Assembly (NCBI GenBank): GCA_963772595.1
Contig: CAVYXZ010000004.1
Span: forward strand, 1-64,000
From: CAVYXZ01 sp963772595
Lineage (GTDB): Bacteria; Chloroflexota; Anaerolineae; Aggregatilineales; Phototrophicaceae
Direction: 5' to 3'
Length of the DNA stretch: 64,000 bases
This document shows, in pieces, positions 26,101 through 33,376 of this stretch; positions within the stretch are counted from its first letter, which is position 1; every line of letters starts with the position of its first letter. The position numbers and the translations under genes were made by a program. Under the pieces are notes generated by a model. It saw nothing but the letters and a program-made list of their open reading frames with translations, was not told the origin of the DNA and did no database searches.

Positions 26101-27865
26101 CCTGTGGGATGCTGACAGCGGCGATGAGATCGCCCGCTTCACCGGCCATAGCGACATCGTCAGCCGCGTGGTCTTTAACAGCGACGAGACCAAACTGCTC
26201 TCTGGCTCGCTGGATCGCACAATTCGCCTGTGGGACGTGGCGACGGGCGCGCAAACTCTGGAAATCGACTCGCCAGGGGCGATTTTGAACGTGGCTTTCT
26301 CGCCGGATAGCGCACAGGCGGTCTCCAGTTCCGCCGACGAAAGCCTGGGCGACGTCCCCGATGACACCGTAGACCGGACGATCCGTGTCTGGGACCTGAC
26401 GACCGGCGACGAGATTCAGCGCTTCGAGCCAAATTCCGGCTATGTGCGCGCGGTCGATTTCAGCCCCAACGGCAAAGAGGTCGTCTCCGGTACCTGGAAC
26501 TCGCTGGATGGCGGCGTGCTGCAATTATGGAACGTGGCGACAGGCGCGCTGGAACGCCGCTTCTTCGGCGGCCACAGCGACATTATCACCGCCGTCAGGT
26601 TCAATGCCGACGGCAGCCGCCTGCTCTCAGCCTCCTGGGATCGCAGCCTCGTGCTGTGGAATGTGGCGACCGGCGTCGAACTGCGGCGTCTGGAAGGCCA
26701 TGACGACCGCATCCTGAGCGCGGCCTTCAGCCCGGATGAGCAGTACATCATCGCCGGAACCGGCAACATGGGCAACAACATCCCGGATCTGACGAATGAT
26801 CTTGTCGCGGACCCCAGCGTCTGGGTCTGGGATCTGGCGCAGTCGCGCGCTGAAATCCGTCAGTTCACCGGTCATACCGATTGGGTCTGGTCAGCGGACA
26901 TCAGCCCGGATGCCACCCTGATCGCCACCGGCAGCGGCCCGCTCAACCTGGCCGATACCAACGATACCAGCGTCCGCGTCTGGGACCTGAACACGGGCGA
27001 AACCGTCCAGACCTTCGAGGGTCACGAGAACACGATCAATCAGGTGCAGTTTACGCCAGATGGCAGCGCCGTGGCTTCGGCCAGTTGGGATGGCACGGTG
27101 CGCCTGTGGCCGCTGGATGGCTCCGAGCCGCGCGTGCTGGTCAACCTGCCCGATACGCGCATTCTGACGCTGGACTTCAACCAAGACGGCACACAGATGC
27201 TGACCGGGGGTACGGACAGCGTGGTCTACCTCTGGGATGTCGCAACCGGCGAGCAGTTGAAGGCGTTCGACGGGCACAGCAGCGACATCAACATGGTCGC
27301 TTTCAGCCCGGATGATACGATGGCTGCCTCGGCTTCGTCGGATCAGACCATCAAGCTGTGGGACCTGAGCAGCGGCGAGGAAATCCGCACGTTGACCGGC
27401 CATACCTCGGACGTGACCGGCGTGGCCTTTAGCCCGGATGGCACCCTGCTGCTTTCGACTTCCTGGGACGCCACCGTGCGCCTGTGGGACGTGGCGACCG
27501 GTGAGGAAATTCGCCAGTTTGTCGGCCACACCCGCGTGACCTTCGGCCCCAGCTTCAGCCCGGACGGCAAGTACGCCCTGACCGGCTCAGCAGATACGAC
27601 TGTGCGGCTGTGGGACGTGGCGACCGGCGAGGAAGTCCGCGAGTTCAACGGCCACAGCAGTTGGGTACTCAGCACGGTGTTCAGCCAGGACGGCAGTCTG
27701 ATCGTCACCGGTGCAGAAGACGATACCGCCCGGCTGTGGGTCATGGCCCGCTCGCTGGACGAACTGGTCGATTGGGCCAAAGCCAACCGCTATGTACCCG
27801 AACTGACCTGCCCGGAACGCGCGCAATATCACGTCGAGCCGTTATGCGAGGACAGCCCGGCCTAG
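23174..27865 (+). CDS. Ser/Thr kinase - STAND NTPase - TM - WD40 giant protein
   Basis: A 1563-residue signalling protein. Residues about 10-280 are a Hanks-type kinase with all key residues: G-loop GAGGFGAVY, Lys41 in VAIKI, HRDIKPDN (132-139), DFG (152-154) and SPAYLSPEQ. From about 303 (NPYKGLEAF) a STAND/nSTAND1-type NTPase follows with Walker A GPSGSGKSS (about 347) and Walker B LFLFIDQFEE (about 434). A single TM helix lies near 770-790, then an Ala-rich helical region with a 28-residue tandem repeat. From about 911 to the end a long series of WD40 blades (WDVATGEE..., GHTSDV, SPDGT) forms one or two propellers. The kinase and NTPase are thus inside, the propeller outside. The ligand is unknown. 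Confidence 0.92.
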   Translation: MDDLAGQQIKGYKLLNTVGAGGFGAVYRADQPQIGREVAIKIILPEYANHPDFIRRFEVEAQVIARLEHPHIIPLYDYWRDADGAYLVMRFLRGGSLRDILGEHALSLAEATQVMDQLAAALAVAHRNGVIHRDIKPDNILFDDDGNAYLTDFGIAKDLANETNVTKADMVIGSPAYLSPEQVRAEEVTPRADIYSLGVLLYEMLTAQHPFPTHQATALMVKHLNDPLPPVRDTLGESFPKSVEEVIQKATAKDPTLRYPDVGTLAAALRHAVAGEPEAQAAILVPETGEPDRTMMLEELEVDNPYKGLEAFEEIDAANFFGREALIETLLNILGNQAPGEKFLAVIGPSGSGKSSVVQAGVIPLMRAGTLPGSSRWFVVEMLPGMHPLEELEAALLRIAVNPPPSLLAQLREDERGLLRASKRVLPDERSELFLFIDQFEEVFTQAQDPEEAAHFLDSIVAAVTDTSSPLRVIITLRADFYDRPLLYPAFGDLVRRNTEVVLPMNSEELARAIVGPAERVGVDLETGLVSQIITDVSAQPGALPLLQYALMELFERREARMLTRQKYEEIGGALGALARRADEIYSALRPDQQERARQMFLRMVTVGEGGIDDTRRRVTQTELASLADDVDAMNAVIEKFGQSRLLTFDHDPTTREPTIEVAHEALIREWTQLQTWLEDSREDLIVHRRIETATSEWLRSNKDPSYLATGARLQQFETWQQESGLALSQDEEDYLAASVAEREAREAREAERRAREEALERRSQARLRALVAVMGVAAIVAIVLAAAAFNAQQQAVASANAAATSQAVAEVNRVAAEDNAAEAVENANAAATAQAVAEVNRLEAEDSAAEASSLALAANARNLLAQNNPSLGLALAIAAYHAYQPSPAEVQQTLASAAYGPNVRFRLQGHTGSVTGVDMTDERGVSVSADGSMIVWNLADGSVLAKYQLDNPANSVDLSADGKTIATGLYDGDIVLWDADSGDEIARFTGHSDIVSRVVFNSDETKLLSGSLDRTIRLWDVATGAQTLEIDSPGAILNVAFSPDSAQAVSSSADESLGDVPDDTVDRTIRVWDLTTGDEIQRFEPNSGYVRAVDFSPNGKEVVSGTWNSLDGGVLQLWNVATGALERRFFGGHSDIITAVRFNADGSRLLSASWDRSLVLWNVATGVELRRLEGHDDRILSAAFSPDEQYIIAGTGNMGNNIPDLTNDLVADPSVWVWDLAQSRAEIRQFTGHTDWVWSADISPDATLIATGSGPLNLADTNDTSVRVWDLNTGETVQTFEGHENTINQVQFTPDGSAVASASWDGTVRLWPLDGSEPRVLVNLPDTRILTLDFNQDGTQMLTGGTDSVVYLWDVATGEQLKAFDGHSSDINMVAFSPDDTMAASASSDQTIKLWDLSSGEEIRTLTGHTSDVTGVAFSPDGTLLLSTSWDATVRLWDVATGEEIRQFVGHTRVTFGPSFSPDGKYALTGSADTTVRLWDVATGEEVREFNGHSSWVLSTVFSQDGSLIVTGAEDDTARLWVMARSLDELVDWAKANRYVPELTCPERAQYHVEPLCEDSPA
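25571..25729 (+). repeat. In-gene tandem repeat (two 25-residue units)
   Basis: Two copies (25571-25645 and 25655-25729, period 84 bases) encode ANAAATSQAVAEVNR... and ANAAATAQAVAEVNR... with about 20 of 25 identical residues. They form the helical stalk between the TM helix and the WD40 propeller. The two copies use different codons, so the duplication is old. Confidence 0.75.
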
Positions 27866-28066
27866 CGGACGCTGCTCAGGTAAACATCATGCGTGGCGCA
27901 CTGTGTAAGCTCCCAGGCCAGAGACGAATCGACAGCTTTGCCCGGCAGGAGGACAGGTTGGTTCTCGCCTAACTACGACATGCAATATCTGTTTGATTCC
28001 TGGAACTGCCGCCAGATCCCTTATCTCTAGGGTAGAGGACCTATTTTCGCTAATCGTGCGCCTGAG

Positions 28067-28072
28067 TATAAT
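28067..28072 (+). promoter_or_regulatory. -10 element before the secreted repeat protein
   Basis: TATAAT, 31 bases before the ATG at 28104. The -35 position (28044-28049, TTTTCG) is weak. Prediction by eye. Confidence 0.4.
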
Positions 28073-28103
28073 AAATCTTGATTGGCACAAAAGGCATTCG
28101 ACC

Positions 28104-29822
28104 ATGAAACGCATCGGCTTGCTGCTTCTTCTCCCCTTGATATTAGGTCTGGCACCGGCCCCGCAAATTGACAACCAGGGAGCCTTTCTTAATGCGCTGC
28201 GCCTGGATCTGGAGCAGTTGGCGGATCAGGAATATGCGGGCCAGGAACCTTTACGCCCGGACAACTGGACCGGCAACAGGGACATCCGCTCGCCCCAGAT
28301 GGCTTCGGACCTGTGGTTTGATACCGAACTGCTGGCGAACTCCGTCTTTGGCGATGGCGTGCGCCCGCCCGACTGGCTGGGCATCACCAGCAGCAGCGCC
28401 AATATCATCGCTCGCAACACCCGCCATGATGTCGAACTGGCCGCCAACAGCGTCTTCATTGACCCTGCCACCAACAGCACCTACCGGCCCGAAGGCTGGC
28501 AGGGCGCATCGACCCGCTTCACCTGTGATCGCAGTCTGCAAAACGTGATCCGGCTGGCAGATATTCTGCACAACATCCCCCTGAACATCGGCAAATCGAC
28601 CCTGGATTACTGCCGCACGGCCCTGGGCGCGGTGGAGGACGATCTCTTCGACGCATTCAATCTGACGACCGATCCGGCTGTGCCGGAGAACACGCTGGGC
28701 GTGCGCGGCGATCTGGAACGGCTGGCCGATGAAACGATGGGCCTGCGCAACCGCCCCGCGAACTGGATCGGCAACACCGATATTGAATCCTTCAGCCTGG
28801 CAGGGGACGCCTTCCTGGATATGGACTCGCTGGCCGATGAACTGCTGGGCGAGAACGTGCGCCCGGCAGGCTGGATCGGCGTGCTTGCCAACAATCCTTA
28901 CGTCTCATGGCGCAATCTGCGTCACGACCTCGAACTGCTGGCGGATGCGACCCTGGGCGCAGATGTGCGTCCGCACGGCTGGCAGCGCCAATCGGAACTC
29001 GAACGTTGTTCGCCCCAGGTGCAGGATCTGGTGCTGCTCGTCACCGACTATGGTTTTGAGCCAGACACCTTTGAATCGGACAATTACTGCACCGATATTG
29101 CTGCCGCCGCCAACCAGTTAGCCGAAAACCCGCCGGTAGAGGATGTCGAAGTGGTCGAGGCGGACAGCCGCTTCATGGCCGAATCCGAGTCGGCCTTCAG
29201 CTACCTCGATGTCGGCGCGACGGAATACATGGGCGTGATGCCGCCGGGTATTCAGTTCCGTGCCTGGTACCGCAACTTCAACGAATCAAGCATGATGTTC
29301 GTCAGCGGCCAGGATTTCGCGCTGTTCATCGACCGGCGCTGGACCACGCTGCCGCAGAACGTCTTCGATACACTGCCGACTCTGGAAGGGGTTGCGCCGC
29401 TGACCTTCTGCGACGCCAACTGGTGCAACGGCCCCGCGCCGACGCCCACCCCCACCGGTTCTGGCCCGTTGGAACTGCTGCTGGCCGAATCGACCGTCCC
29501 GGCACCGCCCTCGCTGGAAGGACAAGAAGGTCCGAAGGTTCAGGTCTCCTGGAACAACGTGCGCGTCACTTACGTGAGCGATAACGCCAACACCGGGACG
29601 GCTCTGGTCGCGCTCGAACTCTGCACCGAACCGACGCAGGTCAACTGTGAGCCGGTGCAGAACATCTTCGATACGGCGGTCGGCGCAGCCAAGCCGGTCC
29701 TGTCGCAGTTCAACGGTCTGAACGTCTACGAACTACCCTACGGCTACACCTCCGGCCTGGTCATCGAAAGCGCCACACTGACCTCGCCCGACGTGTGGAT
29801 CAGCGATCCGTCCATTCGTTAA
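28104..29822 (+). CDS. Secreted protein with RPxxWxG repeats
   Basis: A 572-residue exported protein: MKRIGLLLLLPLILGLAPAP is the signal. The first about 320 residues contain repeats of the form (h)RxDLExLADxxxGxxxRPxxWxG: LDLEQLADQEYAGQEPLRPDNWTGN, FDTELLANSVFGDGVRPPDWLG, DVELAANSVF..YRPEGWQG, DLERLADETMGLRNRPANWIGN, MDSLADELLGENVRPAGWIG and DLELLADATLGADVRPHGWQ. The C-terminal part has a Pro/Thr linker (PAPTPTPTGSG) and a beta-rich domain with paired cysteines. I know no named family. Start chosen at 28104 because it opens the signal peptide. A -10 TATAAT lies upstream and a long inverted repeat follows the stop. Confidence 0.72.
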   Translation: MKRIGLLLLLPLILGLAPAPQIDNQGAFLNALRLDLEQLADQEYAGQEPLRPDNWTGNRDIRSPQMASDLWFDTELLANSVFGDGVRPPDWLGITSSSANIIARNTRHDVELAANSVFIDPATNSTYRPEGWQGASTRFTCDRSLQNVIRLADILHNIPLNIGKSTLDYCRTALGAVEDDLFDAFNLTTDPAVPENTLGVRGDLERLADETMGLRNRPANWIGNTDIESFSLAGDAFLDMDSLADELLGENVRPAGWIGVLANNPYVSWRNLRHDLELLADATLGADVRPHGWQRQSELERCSPQVQDLVLLVTDYGFEPDTFESDNYCTDIAAAANQLAENPPVEDVEVVEADSRFMAESESAFSYLDVGATEYMGVMPPGIQFRAWYRNFNESSMMFVSGQDFALFIDRRWTTLPQNVFDTLPTLEGVAPLTFCDANWCNGPAPTPTPTGSGPLELLLAESTVPAPPSLEGQEGPKVQVSWNNVRVTYVSDNANTGTALVALELCTEPTQVNCEPVQNIFDTAVGAAKPVLSQFNGLNVYELPYGYTSGLVIESATLTSPDVWISDPSIR

Positions 29823-29833
29823 AGGTTACACCT

Positions 29834-29877
29834 TGTTGTGCTCCGACGACACATATCATGCCTGTCGGGGCACAACA
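29834..29877. terminator. Long inverted repeat after the secreted protein gene
   Basis: TGTTGTGCTCCGAC (29834-29847) pairs with GTCGGGGCACAACA (29864-29877) over 14 bp with one G-U pair and a 16-base loop. It starts 11 bases after the stop codon. A T-run is missing, so it may end or stabilise transcripts rather than be a standard intrinsic terminator. The remaining sequence to 30070 holds only a TATACT hexamer (30026-30031) that could serve the aminopeptidase gene. Confidence 0.5.
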
Positions 29878-30070
29878 CCTCAAGTTCGCGAACAAAATTC
29901 ATCGTACATTCTGAGGCCAGAATGCAGCGGGCCATTGAGCCAGTCTATCGGACCCTCGTGCATTGAAATGCGCTGCGCGCCAGCGATTTGCCATCACGAA
30001 CTTCGAAGTATTGTTCCAAGCACGGTATACTAAAGGTCAATATTTCCCGAAACAGTAGAAAAGAACCATT

Positions 30071-31336
30071 ATGGTCGGCGAATTTGAACGCGATCTGGAG
30101 AAGTATGCAGAGGTCATTGTCAAAGTCGGCTTAAACTTGCGGGCTGGTCAACGATTGATGATCGGTGCGCCTTTTTTCGGCACGGATGGCACGCCGCTTG
30201 AAGCATACCCCCTGGTACGCCAAATCGTCAGAGCAGCTTATCAAGCTGGAGCACAATATGTTGGCGTCAACTGGGATGATGAAGCTCTCCAGCGCATTCG
30301 GGTCCAACATGCTCCCGCTGACACGATGACCGAGACAGCGACCTGGAAAACTGATGCTGCGACAGACTACCTCGACCATGGCGATGCCTACATGCTCATC
30401 TTTGCTTCAGATCCGGACTTGATGAACGGCCTTGACCCGGAGAAGGTCCAGGCGAAACAACAAGCCGAGGCCGAACATCTTCAGAAACTGCTGACGCGCT
30501 TCGCATCGAACGCCAGCAACTGGCTGGTCGTGGGTGCATCTGTCAGAAGCTGGGCTGCAAAAGTGTTCCCCGATAGTGAGGGCGACGAAGCCGTTAGTCA
30601 GCTGTGGGAAGCTATCTTTGAGGCCTGTCGTGTTAAGCAGGAGGACCCCGTGGCCGGATGGCAACGGCATATCGCTGCGCTAAGCAAGCGCGCCGCCTAC
30701 CTCAACGCCAGACGATACAGTGCCTTGAGATATGCCGCTCCTGGGACCGATCTGACGATTGGTCTACCGGAAAGGCATCTCTGGGAAAGCGGCGGTCTGA
30801 CGGCGCAGAATGGTATCGCGTTCGTCGCCAACATCCCAACCGAGGAAGTGTTTACGATGCCACACAAAGATCACGTCGACGGTGTAGTGACGCTGACAAA
30901 GCCGTTGAGTTATGCCGGCACCTTGATTGAGCATGTTACCTTCAATTTCTCGGCGGGGCGCGTGGTGGATGCAACTGCGAAAACCGGGCAGGAGGCCCTC
31001 GATAACCTGCTCAACACAGACGAGAACTCCCGATCGCTGGGAGAAGTAGCCCTGGTGCCACACAGCTCCCCCATTTCGCAAACAAATCTGCTGTTTTACA
31101 ATATCCTGTTCGATGAAAACGCATCCAACCATCTGGCCTTGGGCAACGCCTATCGCTTCAATATGGATGGTGGTGGCGAGATGACTGCCGAGGAGTTTGC
31201 TTCAGCCGGGGGCAACGAAAGTATCAGCCACGTCGATTTCATGATCGGCAGCAGCACAATGAATGTCGATGGCATCACTGTCGACGGCAGCACGGAAGCC
31301 ATCATGCGAAACGGTGAATGGGCTTTTGATGTTTGA
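30071..31336 (+). CDS. M29-family aminopeptidase
   Basis: A 421-residue metallopeptidase of the thermophilic aminopeptidase family (AmpS/AmpT/PepS). Metal-ligand motifs are present: NIPTEEVFTMPHKD (Glu), LGEVALVPHSSPIS (Glu), ASNHLALGNAY (His) and SISHVDFMIGS (His, Asp). Length fits the family (about 410). These dimeric cytosolic enzymes remove N-terminal residues from peptides. GC content and codon use are lower than in neighbouring genes, compatible with later acquisition. AAAGAA before the ATG is a weak ribosome site. Confidence 0.92.
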   Translation: MVGEFERDLEKYAEVIVKVGLNLRAGQRLMIGAPFFGTDGTPLEAYPLVRQIVRAAYQAGAQYVGVNWDDEALQRIRVQHAPADTMTETATWKTDAATDYLDHGDAYMLIFASDPDLMNGLDPEKVQAKQQAEAEHLQKLLTRFASNASNWLVVGASVRSWAAKVFPDSEGDEAVSQLWEAIFEACRVKQEDPVAGWQRHIAALSKRAAYLNARRYSALRYAAPGTDLTIGLPERHLWESGGLTAQNGIAFVANIPTEEVFTMPHKDHVDGVVTLTKPLSYAGTLIEHVTFNFSAGRVVDATAKTGQEALDNLLNTDENSRSLGEVALVPHSSPISQTNLLFYNILFDENASNHLALGNAYRFNMDGGGEMTAEEFASAGGNESISHVDFMIGSSTMNVDGITVDGSTEAIMRNGEWAFDV

Positions 31337-31352
31337 GGGTCTTGTGCCCTGT

Positions 31353-31383
31353 TTGAGAAAAACCAGGCAGAGTATGCTATACT
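31353..31383 (+). promoter_or_regulatory. Promoter before leader ORF and MFS gene
   Basis: TTGAGA (31353-31358), 19-base spacer and an extended -10 TGC-TATACT (31375-31383). Transcription would begin near 31390, almost at the ATG of a short ORF. Same extended -10 sequence as before gatA. Confidence 0.5.
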
Positions 31384-31390
31384 GAACGCT

Positions 31391-31447
31391 ATGGACAGCT
31401 ATCAGAAACGTCAACAGAGTCTGACTCGCTGCCGCGGCAGCAGTTAA
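31391..31447 (+). CDS. 18-residue leader peptide candidate
   Basis: ATG-started ORF encoding MDSYQKRQQSLTRCRGSS, 7 bases after the -10 element, thus perhaps translated from a leaderless transcript. It is followed 35 bases later by an intrinsic terminator and 110 bases later by the MFS gene. Arrangement resembles attenuation leaders; the peptide holds three Arg, three Ser and three Gln but no clear run of one amino acid. Confidence 0.35.
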   Translation: MDSYQKRQQSLTRCRGSS

Positions 31448-31482
31448 CTCCAACACGCCCTAACTGAATACCTGTTTCCTCA

Positions 31483-31512
31483 GGCGGTGGACCGATGTCC
31501 ACGGCCATTTTT
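31483..31512 (+). terminator. Intrinsic terminator upstream of MFS gene
   Basis: GGC-g-GTGGAC (31483-31492), loop CGAT, GTCCAC-g-GCC (31497-31506): a 9-bp stem with one G-G mismatch, then ATTTTT. It lies 45 bases before the MFS start codon and after the short ORF, so read-through would control the transporter. Confidence 0.65.
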
Positions 31513-31557
31513 GATTCCCCATGTCACCCAACAACTGCATAGAAAAGGACTTGTGCC

Positions 31558-32718
31558 ATGCTGCTCATCCGGCGTCGCCTGACCGGCCTGTTCGTCATCT
31601 TCCTGCTGGTCGAATTCCTGGACGAATTCATCTACGGCATCCTGGAGGCGGCCTGGCCGCTGATGCGCGATGATTACGCCCTGAACTACGTGGAAATCGG
31701 TCTGCTGCTGAGCCTGCCCGCGCTGGTGTCGCTCTTCGTTGAGCCGGTGGTCGGTATCCTCGGCGATGTCTGGCACCGGCGGCGCTTGATTACCGGCGGC
31801 GCGGTGGTCATGGCGCTGGCCGCTTTACTGATCGCGCTGGGCCAGAGCTATGCGCTGCTGCTGTTGGCGATGATCGCTATGTATCCCGCCTCCGGGGCCT
31901 TCGTCAGCCTGTCGCAGGCCAGCCTGATGGATCTCGAGCCAAGCCGCCATGAGCAGAATATGGCCCGCTGGGTCTTCGTGGGATCGCTGGCTGTGCTGCT
32001 GGGTCCGCTGACCCTGCTGGGATTCGTGAGCAGCGGCGCGGGCTGGCGGCCTCTGCTGGGTCTGTGGGCGGTGCTGGCGCTGATCGTGGGCCTGGGATTC
32101 GCGCTGCGCTCCGGCGAAATGCGAGCGCACGCGGCCACGTCAGGCAGCCTGTGGACCGGCTTCAAGGACGCATTGAACACGCTGCGGCAGCGTCACGTCC
32201 TGCGCTGGCTGATCCTGCTGGAGTTTTCCGACCTGATGCTGGACGGTCTGTACCGCTACATTGCGCTTTACTTTGTCGATGTGGCCGGAACAGACGAAGG
32301 CTACGCTATCGGCATCGTGGCGCTGTGGAGCGGAGTCGGACTGTTGGGCAGCCTGCTCATCATCCCGCTGCTGGAGCGTGTCGCCGGCCTGCGCTACCTG
32401 CGCCTGAGCGTGCTGGCCGATCTGCTGCTCTACCCGGCCTTCCTGCTGCTGCCCGTGCTGGAAGGCAAGTTGATCTGCCTGCTGCTCATCAGCTTCGTCA
32501 ATGCAGGCTGGTACACTGTGCTCCAGGCGCAGATTTACAGCACCATGCCCGAAAAAAGCGGCACGGTGATGTCCCTGACGACGGTGGTAGGGGCGCTCCC
32601 AGCCAGCCTGCTGCCAATCGTGATTGGCGCAGTGGCGGCTCAGTTCGGCCTCGGAATAGCGATGTGGCTGCTGATACTTGGCCCGCTGGCGCTGCTGCTG
32701 GGGATACCGCGTCGTTAA
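31558..32718 (+). CDS. MFS transporter
   Basis: A 386-residue, about 12-helix permease. The loop 2-3 motif A is GILGDVWHRRRLI (GxLaDrxxrrxxl type). Other parts: FLDEFIYGILEAAWPLMRDDY in helix 1, a cytosolic loop RSGEMRAHAATSGSLWTGFKDAL, and a mirrored second half. It resembles multidrug/sugar-efflux MFS proteins; the substrate cannot be named. AAAGGA precedes the ATG. A promoter, short ORF and terminator lie upstream, suggesting conditional expression. Its stop overlaps the convergent Gre gene by 4 bases. Confidence 0.88.
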   Translation: MLLIRRRLTGLFVIFLLVEFLDEFIYGILEAAWPLMRDDYALNYVEIGLLLSLPALVSLFVEPVVGILGDVWHRRRLITGGAVVMALAALLIALGQSYALLLLAMIAMYPASGAFVSLSQASLMDLEPSRHEQNMARWVFVGSLAVLLGPLTLLGFVSSGAGWRPLLGLWAVLALIVGLGFALRSGEMRAHAATSGSLWTGFKDALNTLRQRHVLRWLILLEFSDLMLDGLYRYIALYFVDVAGTDEGYAIGIVALWSGVGLLGSLLIIPLLERVAGLRYLRLSVLADLLLYPAFLLLPVLEGKLICLLLISFVNAGWYTVLQAQIYSTMPEKSGTVMSLTTVVGALPASLLPIVIGAVAAQFGLGIAMWLLILGPLALLLGIPRR

Positions 32719-33203
32719 CGATCCCGATCAGGAATCGTGCCGATCTGGCGTACGGCATAGCGCACCGTACCATCGGGGACCTGGACTTCAACGACCTCGC
32801 CGACTGTGCAGCCCAGCAGGGCCTCGCCAACCGGTGATTCAGTCGAGATGCCGCGCATTCCATGCCGGACCTCTTCGGGACTGATGATGTTGAAGTTGAC
32901 CTCTTCTTTGGCCTCGAAGTCCCACAAAGTCACACGATTGCCGGGCGACACACGATTAGGATCCGGATCCTGCTCGACCACCTGAGCACGGCCCAGGACA
33001 TAGCGCAGGTCGTTGATGCGGGCGATCAGCCGGTCTTTATCAAAGACGAGATCATAAAAAACTGCATTTTCGCCAAAGTCAGTATCGTCAAAAGCCTCGG
33101 CGACGCCCTCAATTTCACGCTGCTGCATCTCTTCGAGCATCCGCAGCTCGCGTTCAAGTTGATCGAAGCCTGCCCGTGTCAGGACAATGCTGTCCGCAGC
33201 CAT
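32715..33203 (-). CDS. GreA/GreB-family transcription elongation factor
   Basis: A 162-residue Gre factor. The N-terminal coiled coil (LTRAGFDQLERELRMLEEMQQREIEGVAEAFDDTDFGENAVFYDLVFDKDRLIARI) keeps the acidic tip (DTDFGEN), the residues that stimulate RNA polymerase cleavage in GreA. The C-terminal FKBP-like domain is VSPGNRVTLWDFEAKEEVNFNIISPEE and SPVGEALLGCTVGEVVEVQVPDG. I use ATG 33203; a TATAAT hexamer at 33236-33241 would be the -10 of this gene and excludes the longer upstream reading. It rescues backtracked polymerase. Which Gre type it is cannot be said. Confidence 0.9.
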   Translation of the reverse strand: MAADSIVLTRAGFDQLERELRMLEEMQQREIEGVAEAFDDTDFGENAVFYDLVFDKDRLIARINDLRYVLGRAQVVEQDPDPNRVSPGNRVTLWDFEAKEEVNFNIISPEEVRHGMRGISTESPVGEALLGCTVGEVVEVQVPDGTVRYAVRQIGTIPDRDR

Positions 33204-33376
33204 GGGATCAATCCTTTCCGATCCATATATTTTCATTATACAAATCCGGCACAGTCCAAACTGCTGCCACATGTCAGCTAAGAAAGGATCATATTTCACC
33301 TTCCTGACGGATTTTGAACAAAGTGCAGGCACTTTTACGTATAGGATTGTGTTCAACACTTGAGGAGGAATGATCC

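Noticed and set aside
23174..27865. WD40 repeat DNA as a candidate tandem-repeat locus or CRISPR-like array
   Set aside because: Periodicity is at protein level with diverged DNA; no identical repeats and spacers.
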